From NCBI GenBank assembly GCA_001942415.1, contig MKJX01000207.1, forward strand, positions 1 through 42,100: a stretch of 42,100 nucleotides of DNA, in the 5' to 3' direction. Position 1 is the first letter of the stretch; every line of letters starts with the position of its first letter. This document shows positions 15,117-21,983 of the stretch, piece by piece. A program made the position numbers and the translations under genes. The DNA comes from Pseudonocardia sp. CNS-139 (GTDB taxonomy: Bacteria; Actinomycetota; Actinomycetes; Mycobacteriales; Pseudonocardiaceae). The notes beneath the pieces were generated by a model. The model made no database searches, was not told the DNA's origin, and worked only from the letters and a program-made list of their open reading frames with translations.

Positions 15117-17158
15117 GCGACGCCACGACCGAGCCGGACGGGGATCTGCTGCCGGTCGACCCGCCCGAGCAGTCCAAAACCATCCACGCCACCGCGCTCG
15201 CCGTCCGCGACACCGAGAAGCGGCCGATCGTGCCGGCGTGGGCCCGGAACCGCGACGAGGCCCGGCAGCTCGCGCGCTGGCTGGCGAAGTACGGGCTGCA
15301 CATCGTGCTCTACCACCTCACCCGCTCACCGAAGTACGCGGCGAAGCTGCTCGTCCACGCCCCGATCGGGGTGTTCGTCGCCCTGCTCGCCGTGCTCGGG
15401 TGGGTCCTCGACCGGGAGGCGTCTCCGCTGCGCGCGGACGCGGTGCACCGCAAGAGCGTCGCGGAGTACATGACGTTGTCGAAGCAGCGGAACCAGCGGG
15501 TGAAGCAGCGCGCCACCATCGCGGGCGTCGGGCTGCTAGTGCTGGTGGCGGTCACGGTGTGGGCGGCGGTGTGGGCGCCTGGTGGGCCGAGGCCCTGTAC
15601 CTCGTGGCCGCGGTCGTGGTGTTCGGGAAGGTGGGGACGCCATCGGACCGGCGGGTCACCGACCTCGCGACCGTCAGCAGCTCCGCGCCGCCCCGGCTGA
15701 CGGCCGACGTCGTCACCCGGGCGCTCCAGTCCCTCGGGATCGCCGCCATGTCCGGCAAGGGCGCGACGATCTCCTACGTCGCGCCGATCACCCGGGACGG
15801 GCCCGGCTGGCGGGCCGATGTGGATCTGCCCTACGGAGTCACGGTGGCCGATGTCGCTGAGCGTCGGGACCGGCTCGCGTCCGGGCTGCGCCGCCCGCTG
15901 TCGGCCGTCTGGCCTGAGCCCTCGGCGGAGCAGCACGCCGGCCGGCTCGTGCTCTGGGTCGGTGACCAGCCGCTCAACAAGGTCAGGCCGCCGGCGTGGC
16001 CGCTGCGCAAGGCCGGGACGGCGGACGTGTTCGGGGTGCTGCCGTTCGGCACCGACCAGCGCGGTCGGCCCGTCGGGCTGCCGCTGATCGAGTCGAACAT
16101 GCTGATCGGCTCGCTCCCGGGTGCAGGGAAGACGGCGTCGCTGCGGTGCGTGCTGCTCGGCTGCGCCCTTGACCCCACGGTGGAGCTGCACGTGTACGAG
16201 TTGAAGGGATCGGGCGACCTGGAGTCGTTCGAGCGGATCGCGCACGCCTACGGCTCCGGCGTGGACGACGAGACGATCGGGCGGGCCTGGACGGGCTGCG
16301 GTGGCTGCTCGGCGAGGTCGGTCGCGCGCGGAGAAGCTCAAGGAGCTGCGCGCCCGCGCCCGGGACCTCGTCCCGGACTCCAAGGTCACCCGCGAGCTGG
16401 CCAACCGGCGCGGCATGGGCCTGCATCCGCTGGTCATGTCGATCGACGAGTGCCAGGAGCTGTTCTCCCACCCGGAGCACGGCAAGGAAGCCGGCGAGCT
16501 GGCGACGGCGATCATCAAGCGCGGCCGGGCGCTCGGCGTGATCCTCGTGCTGGCCACCCAGCGCCCGGACAAGGACTCGCTGCCCACGGGGATCTCCGCG
16601 AACGTCGGCACCCGGTTCTGCCTGCGGGTCATGGGGCAGGTGGAGAACGACATGGTGCTCGGCACCAGCGCCTACAAGAACGGCGTGCGGGCCACCTCGT
16701 TCACCCGCTCCGACCGCGGGATCGGCTACCTCGTCGGCGCCACCGACGCCCCGATCGTCGTGAAGACCTACTACCTCGACGCCGAGGCCGCTGACGCTGT
16801 CGTCGCTCGTGCCCGTGCGACGCGGGAAGCGGCCGGGCTGCTGTCCGGGCATGCGCTCGGCGAGGACGTCCCGCTCACCCCGGCCGCGTCGCTGCTCGGC
16901 GACCTCAACGTTGTGTTCGCGACCATCACCGTGGAGAAGGTGTGGTCCGAGACCGTCGTCGAGCAGCTCGCCGAGCTGCGGCCCGAGGTGTACGGGCAGA
17001 TGACCGTCGAGGCGCTCAACGCCGCGCTCAAGCCGTACGGGATCTCCACCAGCCACCAGGTGTGGGGGCGGCTGGAGGACGGGTCGGGCGCGAACCGGCG
17101 CGGCCTGCTGCGGGCCGAGGTTCTCGCTGCCGTCGCCCGGAAAGAGATCAATTCCTAG
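15113..17158 (+). CDS. FtsK/SpoIIIE-type DNA translocase, TraB-like (three frame changes)
   Basis: The composite protein is about 682 residues and is the predicted transfer motor for double-stranded element DNA. Residues ~75-200 contain membrane helices (LLVHAPIGVFVALLAVLGWV, TIAGVGLLVLVAVTVWAAVW, AEALYLVAAVVVFG). The ATPase core has Walker A IGSLPGAGKTASLR and Walker B HPLVMSIDECQELF, then LGVILVLATQRPDKDSLPTG and RATSFTRSDRGIGYL, all FtsK signatures. The C-terminal end (VYGQMTVEALNAALKPYGIS) resembles the winged-helix that recognises the clt locus. Missing bases near 15578, 16288 and 16328 explain the frame changes. It is coupled to the DUF2637 gene and is followed by a large palindrome. 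Confidence 0.9.
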
Positions 17159-17242
17159 CGACCAGGGGTGCTAGGTCTAGCAGGCCCGCTAGCGGTTCAG
17201 CACCGCTCTGGCCTGCGGACTAGCGCCTAGCACCCCTGTCGC
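17158..17242. repeat. 85-nt nested palindrome after the translocase gene
   Basis: Three nested stems share one axis. The outer stem is GCGAC (17158-17162) plus AGGGGTGCTAGG (17164-17175) with CCTAGCACCCCT (17226-17237) plus GTCGC (17238-17242), with one bulged C. The middle stem is GCAGGCC (17180-17186) with GGCCTGC (17210-17216). The inner stem is AGCGGT (17191-17196) with ACCGCT (17202-17207), loop TCAGC. CTAG tetramers punctuate the junctions. It begins in the translocase stop codon. It could be a terminator, a transfer locus (clt) or a replication-related structure. Confidence 0.85.
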
Positions 17243-17274
17243 TCGGATCGGCCGAACCGCCCTCTGGAGGGGTC

Positions 17275-17487
17275 GTGGACATCCTCATCCTGCTAGCGCT
17301 AGTCGCCGCCGGCGTCTACGTGGTCGTGGCCGTGATCTGGCCGTTGAAGCGGTGCCGCTGGTGTTCCGGCACCGGACGCTGGCGGTCGCCGTTCGACAGC
17401 GCGTGGCGGCCGTGCGGGCGCTGCGGCGGCTCAGGCCGGCGGGTGCGGCTCGGCCGGCAGCTGTACGAGGCGTTCCGGCGGGACTGA
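17275..17487 (+). CDS. Membrane-anchored DnaJ-type zinc-ribbon protein
   Basis: A 70-residue protein from GTG at 17275, after GGAGGGGTC. Residues 2-22 are a transmembrane helix (ILILLALVAAGVYVVVAVIW). The cytoplasmic tail carries two CxxCxGxG knuckles, CRWCSGTG and CGRCGGSG, the zinc-binding repeat of DnaJ. This layout is common beside TraB/DUF2637 genes in AICEs. A role in assembling the transfer machinery is inference. Confidence 0.8.
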   Translation: MDILILLALVAAGVYVVVAVIWPLKRCRWCSGTGRWRSPFDSAWRPCGRCGGSGRRVRLGRQLYEAFRRD

Positions 17488-17548
17488 CCACCCGGACGCG
17501 CTCCGCTCAACGAGCTGCGACCCACCGTTAGCAGCTACGGTCGAACAT

Positions 17549-17806
17549 ATGCTCGCATCCATGCGGGAGGCGGTCGCGCAACACCGCGCCGCACAGCGGG
17601 CCACAGCTGAGCTGTACGACCAGCTCCGCGAGCAACGCGAGCTGATGCGGCAGGTCAACGACCACCTGCGGAACTACGGCGAGCGCGAGCTGGAACGCGC
17701 GCTCGCGAAGGAGCAGGCCACCATGCGCAGTCCTGCGGCGCATGCCCGCTTCCGGCAGCGCACCGAGGAGATCCTCCGACAGATCGAGCACGGCTCCTCG
17801 GATTGA
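17549..17806 (+). CDS. Small coiled-coil hypothetical protein
   Basis: An 85-residue, highly helical protein (AELYDQLREQRELMRQVNDH, ERELERALAKEQATM) with heptad-like spacing. ATG at 17549 is used; ATG at 17561 is in the same frame. No known family. It may oligomerise or bind a partner of the transfer module. Confidence 0.65.
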   Translation: MLASMREAVAQHRAAQRATAELYDQLREQRELMRQVNDHLRNYGERELERALAKEQATMRSPAAHARFRQRTEEILRQIEHGSSD

Positions 17807-17874
17807 CCCAAGCGGGGCCCCTCGAAGCCGATCGAGCGATGCGCCCAGCCGACGGGGGAACCGATCAAGGGGTA

Positions 17875-17966
17875 TGGCCCTGTCACGCGACGTCGCCCGC
17901 GTCCTCGGCTGCACGATCGAGGACTTCACGCTCCCCGGCAAGCCGCCAGGCGAGGCGGCAGCCTGA
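17875..17966 (+). CDS. Very small ORF in the transfer module
   Basis: A 30-codon ORF, MALSRDVARVLGCTIEDFTL to GKPPGEAAA, with an AAGGGGT site before the ATG and a stop that overlaps the next ATG. The sequence resembles the recognition helix and end of a Cro/XRE-like HTH (a VARVLGCTIEDF-type pattern), so it could be a remnant of a larger regulator. Confidence 0.4.
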
Positions 17967-18137
17967 TGGCGCTCACCCCGGAGCGCGTGCCGAGATCCAC
18001 CGGCGCGCCCGGGAGGTCGCCGCGAGGCTGCTTCCTATGCGTCGGAGCAGATCGATTTCATGCGGCGCACGTTTCTGCCGCGGCTACTGGAGCTGCGGCG
18101 TGCCGATGCCCTCCGGCGCCGCCGTCCGGCTGCCTGA
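17966..18137 (+). CDS. Small basic hypothetical protein (two frame changes)
   Basis: The composite protein is about 57 residues: MALTPER, then AEIHRRAREVAA after one missing base near 17985, then AASYASEQIDFMRRTFLPRL after another near 18022, ending LELRRADALRRRRPAA. The reconstructed chain is a continuous amphipathic helix-rich protein, which none of the single frames is. ATG overlaps the stop of the preceding ORF. Function unknown. Confidence 0.45.
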
Positions 18138-18207
18138 CATGCGTGTGGGGTTCCGTCCTCCGCCAGAAGACCCGGAACCCCATGCACTCAACCCAGAAGG
18201 GCCCTTC

Positions 18208-18405
18208 GTGACCGTCGACCCTGTCCTCAGCGCGCACTAGGTCGCGGAGGAACTCGGAGTCCACTACCGGACGCTCTTGAAGTACATCCGGTCCGGGTCC
18301 ATCAAGGCAGTGAAGCGCGGGAACCGGCTGTTCATCCGCCGCTCCTGGCTAGAGGAGTTCCTCACCCCGGACGCCCCAACGGGCGCAGGCGCGGAGTCCG
18401 CATGA
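18208..18405 (+). pseudogene. Excisionase-type HTH gene interrupted by an in-frame amber codon
   Basis: From GTG at 18208 the frame reads VTVDPVLSAH, then TAG (18238-18240), then VAEELGVHYRTLLKYIRSGS and RGNRLFIRRSWLEEFL to 18405. Without the stop it is a ~65-residue MerR/Xis-type winged-helix protein (helix VAEELGVHYRTLLKYI, wing IKAVKRGNRLF). The amber falls at the position usually occupied by Gln or Glu before VAEELG; CAG to TAG is one transition. No good start lies between the stop and the HTH. The end overlaps the next ATG by 4 nt. It is either inactive, suppressed or a base error. Confidence 0.75.
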
Positions 18406-18590
18406 CCTGGGAACAGATCGTCGAGGCCCTCGGCGAAGAGGTCGCAGAGGCGCAACGGGCGAAGGGGCGATCGCGCCCCCCACTGAGCCCGGAGCAGATC
18501 GGGATCCTCGTCGGGATCTTCGTCGGCCACGAACGCGAACTGGCCCGACGCGCCGCGGACCAAGCACCGCGGGGTCGCGGCCAGTCCTGA
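18402..18590 (+). CDS. Small hypothetical protein downstream of the HTH gene
   Basis: A 62-residue protein, MTWEQIVEALGEEVAEAQRA, with LSPEQIGILVGIFVGHEREL in the middle. It is helical and acidic/basic mixed, with no recognised domain. Its ATG overlaps the TGA of the interrupted HTH gene, so its translation would normally depend on that gene and may be lowered by the amber codon. Confidence 0.6.
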   Translation: MTWEQIVEALGEEVAEAQRAKGRSRPPLSPEQIGILVGIFVGHERELARRAADQAPRGRGQS

Positions 18591-18598
18591 GGAGGAGG

Positions 18599-18623
18599 GG
18601 GGTACTCAGCTCGTGAGTACCCC
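18599..18623. terminator. Hairpin GGGGTACTCA-GCTCG-TGAGTACCCC between convergent genes
   Basis: A perfect 10-bp stem with a 5-nt loop, between the genes ending at 18590 (+) and 18643 (-). Its placement fits a bidirectional terminator. Its sequence closely matches the dyad at 14510-14532, so an operator role is also possible. Confidence 0.7.
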
Positions 18624-18642
18624 TAGCGGTGACCAGCAGCGC

Positions 18643-19131
18643 CTACTCGTGGGGTGCGCTGCAGTCCCGGCCGGTCATGGCGCGGGCCGAGAAGTACACC
18701 GTCCGCCCACCGCGGATCGGCACCGACGAGAACACGTCCCGCCCGAGCATCGCCATCCGGAACTCCGTCGCCTCCAACAGCCGGCGGTCCTCGGCCGTGA
18801 GGATGCCCTTCTGCCGCAACAACTCCTCCGGCACCTCGTACTGGGCGATCACCTGCTCCCGGGTCGCGGCCAGCCACTCGACGACCTCGTGCGGGCTGCG
18901 CGCCACACCGGCCGACGAGCGGACCCGCTCCACCCGTTCCCGCTCGGTGTTGAACCGGTCCGGGTCCGCGAGCGACCACTCCCGGCCGTCGAACAGGTGC
19001 CAGTGCGTCACCCCAGCGGTGTCGCGCCAGTGTCCGTTGTCGATCCAGCGGCCGGTGTCGTCGACCGGGACAGACATGTCGGCGGCGACGGGCTTGAGGT
19101 GCTCGGGCAGGCCGTCGGTCACGGCATCCAC
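18643..19131 (-). CDS. Hypothetical element protein
   Basis: A 162-residue soluble protein from GTG at 19131 (GAGCAGGGTG site). Notable stretches are VDDTGRWIDNGHWRDTAGVT, THWHLFDGREWSLADPDRF and the helical SPHEVVEWLAATREQVIAQY. Trp- and His-rich turns are frequent. No signal peptide, cysteine cluster or known catalytic motif is evident. It is the last gene of a short minus-strand cluster. Confidence 0.6.
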   Translation of the reverse strand: MDAVTDGLPEHLKPVAADMSVPVDDTGRWIDNGHWRDTAGVTHWHLFDGREWSLADPDRFNTERERVERVRSSAGVARSPHEVVEWLAATREQVIAQYEVPEELLRQKGILTAEDRRLLEATEFRMAMLGRDVFSSVPIRGGRTVYFSARAMTGRDCSAPHE

Positions 19132-19213
19132 CCTGCTCGTCCAAGCCAGGTCGTCTCGGCGGGTCGAGGGTGCGTGTCACCGCTGCCGCCCACTCGTGAG
19201 GGCCGCCGGGGCG

Positions 19214-19522
19214 TCACTGGACCCATCGGTAGCCGGGCTGCGCCCACGGCCTGCGCCCTCCCTCGTTCTGTAGGAGGCGCATGTCGTCGACGGTGATCCC
19301 GAGGTGTCCGGCGTGCTGCATCACCAGCCGGGAGGCCGTCGAGATCGCGATCGCCCGCAGCGTCGTCTCCGCGGACGCGGTCCCGCACCGGCGGCACATG
19401 GTCAGGCACATGACGCCGAGCGCGCACTCCACCGTCACCACGGCAAGGTCGTCGGCCTCCAGGCCGCAGGACTCGCAGCGCACGCCGAGCGGGCAGCCCG
19501 CGGTGTTGTCGAGTTCGGTCAC
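19214..19522 (-). CDS. Cys-rich hypothetical protein (zinc-knuckle type)
   Basis: A 102-residue protein from GTG at 19522. The cysteine pattern is CPLGVRCESCGLEADDLAVV, then GVMCLTMCRRCGTA, suggesting two zinc sites. The remainder is a helix ending HLGITVDDMRLL. Proteins of this kind recur in actinomycete element accessory regions without known function. It overlaps the upstream gene by 4 nt (GTGA). Confidence 0.65.
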   Translation of the reverse strand: MTELDNTAGCPLGVRCESCGLEADDLAVVTVECALGVMCLTMCRRCGTASAETTLRAIAISTASRLVMQHAGHLGITVDDMRLLQNEGGRRPWAQPGYRWVQ

Positions 19523-19833
19523 GATGGCACGCTGGTCGGCTCGGGCTCGCGCCCACCGGTGCGCAGCCACCCGACCGAGCGGGCGTCCGCGAGTTCCGCT
19601 GCTCGGCCGGCCGCGAGGGTCAGCAGAGCCCCGCCGGGCGTGCCCAACGGAAAATCGACCACTGCCGACAGGGTCGCCCACACCTTCGCCTCGGCCGCCC
19701 ACAACTCCGAGACGCGCTTGGTGAACTCGCGGACGCCGCCGCAGGAGTCCGCGCTGATCGTGCGCCGCACCCGCGCGAGCTGTTCGAGTTCAGCTCGCAC
19801 CTCGGCCAGCGTCGCAGGTGGGGCCTTCTCCAT
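19519..19833 (-). CDS. Hypothetical helical protein
   Basis: A 104-residue protein. ATG at 19833 has a strong GGAGGAGACGGAG site; the frame is open further upstream but without one. MEKAPPATLAEVRAELEQLA and FTKRVSELWAAEAKVWATLS are amphipathic helices, followed by a Gly/Ala/Leu-rich segment (PLGTPGGALLTLAAGRAAEL). Not recognised. It heads the minus-strand cluster 18643-19833. Confidence 0.65.
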   Translation of the reverse strand: MEKAPPATLAEVRAELEQLARVRRTISADSCGGVREFTKRVSELWAAEAKVWATLSAVVDFPLGTPGGALLTLAAGRAAELADARSVGWLRTGGREPEPTSVPS

Positions 19834-20036
19834 CTCCGTCTCCTCCAGGGCATGCCAGTTGCCACCAGTTGCCAAGCGGAGGAGACGATGTCGCGAGGTG
19901 CGTCGCGGACGGAACGGTGTTGCGAGATGTTGCGAGGACGATCCGTGAACGGCTGACGGGCAGGTCTTGCCCGACTTACCGTGACGGGCCAGGATCAGCC
20001 CGGCAACGATCGCAACATCTTCAGGGGGACGACGCC
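19834..20036. promoter_or_regulatory. Divergent control region with repeated TTGCGA half-sites
   Basis: GTTGCGAG occurs at 19919-19926 and 19929-19936 (10-bp phasing), and an inverted copy lies at 20010-20019 (TCGCAACATC, matching GATGTTGCGA at 19926-19935). Rightwards, TTGCCC (19967-19972) and CAGGAT (19990-19995) are spaced by 17 bp, a plausible promoter for the gene at 20037. The repeats flank this promoter, so they may be operator half-sites for the XRE regulator encoded at 20737. Confidence 0.5.
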
Positions 20037-20258
20037 ATGCGGTTGACCTTGATCGGCAAGGACCCGGAGTCGAACCCGACGGGCTCGCCCACCGTGTACC
20101 GAACCGACCACGGGTCGTGGGTGGTGCAGGGCTGGAACGTCACCGACCCGGAGACGCTCGCGCAGATGAACATCCCGGACGGCGAGAGCTGCGTCGAGAT
20201 CCCCGACCGGATGATCCAGTTCTTCGGGCAGGGCGACGGTGGAACCGATCACGGATGA
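20037..20258 (+). CDS. Small hypothetical protein of the DUF6879/XRE unit
   Basis: A 73-residue protein, MRLTLIGKDPESNPTGSPTV, with SWVVQGWNVTDPETLAQMNI and DGESCVEIPDRMIQFFGQ. AGGGGG precedes ATG at 20037. It matches the short proteins that actinomycetes encode just upstream of DUF6879 and XRE/DUF5753 genes. The end overlaps the next GTG by 20 nt. The biochemical role is not known. Confidence 0.7.
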   Translation: MRLTLIGKDPESNPTGSPTVYRTDHGSWVVQGWNVTDPETLAQMNIPDGESCVEIPDRMIQFFGQGDGGTDHG

Positions 20259-20756
20259 GGAGTTCGACCGGCTGCTCGTGACCTTCGAGCGAGAGTCGGC
20301 GCACCTCGAAACCCGCGACGCCTACGGCACGGCGGTCGAGCTGCCGCACATGGCGAAGTGGGCCGCCGGCGAACCGGACGACCTGGAGTGGTTGCAGGCT
20401 GGTGCACGGCGCTGCGCACCCACGTCGCCGCTGGACGGCGGGTGCGTCGGGCGCGGATCGTGTCCGAGCCGCTGAGCGACTACCAGCGCTGGTCGTACAG
20501 CATCGCCCAACCGATGGTCGACGCCGGCGAGGACATCCGTTGGGTGCCGCGACGCCTGGTGTCCTCCATCGCGATCCCCGGGAACGACTTCTACATTTTC
20601 GACAACCAACTCGTGGTGTTCCTGCACTACGCGGGCAACGGCCTGGGCACCGCCAAGACGGTCTCCCGCGACCCGGCAGACGTGAAGCTGTGCCGGTCGG
20701 CGTTCGACGCCGTGTGGGAGTTCGCCGTACCGCACGATGAGTACAAGCCCGTCTAG
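20239..20756 (+). CDS. DUF6879 family protein (frame change)
   Basis: The composite protein is about 172 residues. MEPITDEEFDRLLVTFERES to DDLEWLQA is one frame. One missing base near 20398 restores WCTALRTHVAAGRRVRRARI and VSEPLSDYQRWSYSIAQPMV, IRWVPRRLVSSIAIPGNDFY and FDNQLVVFLHYAG. This is the DUF6879 pattern, always found beside Scr1-like XRE/DUF5753 regulators. The pair is thought to behave like a toxin-antitoxin or signalling unit, but the activity is unproven. The stop region overlaps the XRE start by 20 nt. Confidence 0.8.
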
Positions 20757-21597
20757 AGCGGCCCAGGAAGCACGAGAAGCCCTCGGCGCGACCCTCCGCG
20801 ACCTGCGGAAGGCCGCCGGGCTGACGGCCCGGCAGCTCGCCGAGCAGACGGGCCAGCACTACACCCGAGTCAGCAAGATCGAGAACGGGGTTCAGGCCCC
20901 AACCGACGACGACGTCCGGAAGTGGTGCCGAGTCTGCTCCGCCGACGACCAGGCGCCAGACCTGATCGCCACCGCCCGCTCGGTCGAATCTTCCTACCTG
21001 GAACTGCGGCGACAGAGCCGCGCCGGGATGAAACGCGTCATCGGCGCCCACACCTCCGAGCTGTACCAGCGCACCCGCCAGTTCCGGATCTACGAGCACA
21101 ACGTCATCCCCGGACTGTTCCAGACCGCCGCCTACACGTCGGCGATGCTCACCTTCTGGGCCGGCTTCCTCAACGCCCCCCACGACATCGACCAGGCCGT
21201 CGCCGAACGGATGGACAAGCAGCAGGTCATCTACCGCAGCGGCAAGCGGTTCGCCGTCCTACTGGAGGAACAGGCGCTACGCACCTGGTTCGGCACGGCG
21301 GAGACGCAGCTCGGGCAGCTCGACCGGCTCCTCGCGCTCATGTCCATGCCGAACATGTCGTTGGGGATCATTCCGTTGCTGACCGAGCGGACGGCGGTCG
21401 GCTCCGCCGGGTTCTGGATCTTCGACGACTCACTGGTCGCGCTGGAGACACCGACCGCGAGCATCGAGGTCAACCGCCCTCGGGAGATCGCCCTGTACGC
21501 CCGCATGTTCGACGCCCTGAGCGGATCGGCTCTGTTCGGACCGTCAGCGCGGGACCTCATCGCAGCAGCGATCGAGGCGACGAACCGCCAGCGATGA
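20737..21597 (+). CDS. XRE-family regulator with DUF5753 domain (Scr1-like)
   Basis: A 286-residue protein. Residues ~15-75 form a Cro/C1-type HTH (LGATLRDLRKAAGLTARQLA, GQHYTRVSKIENGVQAPTDD). The C-terminal DUF5753 domain runs from EHNVIPGLFQTAAYTSAML through VLLEEQALRTWFG, MPNMSLGIIPLL and FWIFDDSLVALETPTASIEV. Actinomycetes carry many such regulators with adjacent DUF397 or DUF6879 partners. Here the partner is the overlapping DUF6879 gene. Direct repeats upstream of the unit are candidate binding sites. Confidence 0.9.
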   Translation: MSTSPSRAAQEAREALGATLRDLRKAAGLTARQLAEQTGQHYTRVSKIENGVQAPTDDDVRKWCRVCSADDQAPDLIATARSVESSYLELRRQSRAGMKRVIGAHTSELYQRTRQFRIYEHNVIPGLFQTAAYTSAMLTFWAGFLNAPHDIDQAVAERMDKQQVIYRSGKRFAVLLEEQALRTWFGTAETQLGQLDRLLALMSMPNMSLGIIPLLTERTAVGSAGFWIFDDSLVALETPTASIEVNRPREIALYARMFDALSGSALFGPSARDLIAAAIEATNRQR

Positions 21598-21611
21598 CCT
21601 CGGCCCGCGGG

Positions 21612-21983
21612 TCAGCGGTTCTCGGCGACCAGGGCTTCCAAGGCCGCGAGATGGTCGGTGAGGTTGCCGAGCCGGGAGCCGAACACCTGCCGCAGGTCTT
21701 CCAGCTGCTCCGCCGTCTCTGCGGTGACGGTGTTCGGTGGTGGGCAGTTCGCGTACACCAGGTCGATCATCGCCAGCCCACGCCGCAGAAGCTCGACCAG
21801 CGCTTTCGAGTCGTCGACGGATGCGTCGACCAGCACGGCCACGTTCGGATCCCCCCGATGCATGGCCTGCATGGTGCGGCCGGACGAGATGGCGGCGACC
21901 TCGGCGGCGTCCGTGACGGCATCCCAGATCTCCCGGATGGCCGCTGTCTCCTCGGCGCGGTACCTCGTGAACGGCTCGGTCAT
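21612..21983 (-). CDS. Hypothetical protein coupled to the tape-measure gene
   Basis: A 123-residue helical protein, MTEPFTRYRAEETAAIREIW, with VDDSKALVELLRRGLAMIDL and a final heptad-rich helix TAEQLEDLRQVFGSRLGNLT. Its ATG overlaps the tape-measure stop by 4 nt, so the two form one unit. In tail phages the gene after the tape measure usually encodes a distal tail protein, but this small helical protein does not look like one. Confidence 0.65.
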   Translation of the reverse strand: MTEPFTRYRAEETAAIREIWDAVTDAAEVAAISSGRTMQAMHRGDPNVAVLVDASVDDSKALVELLRRGLAMIDLVYANCPPPNTVTAETAEQLEDLRQVFGSRLGNLTDHLAALEALVAENR

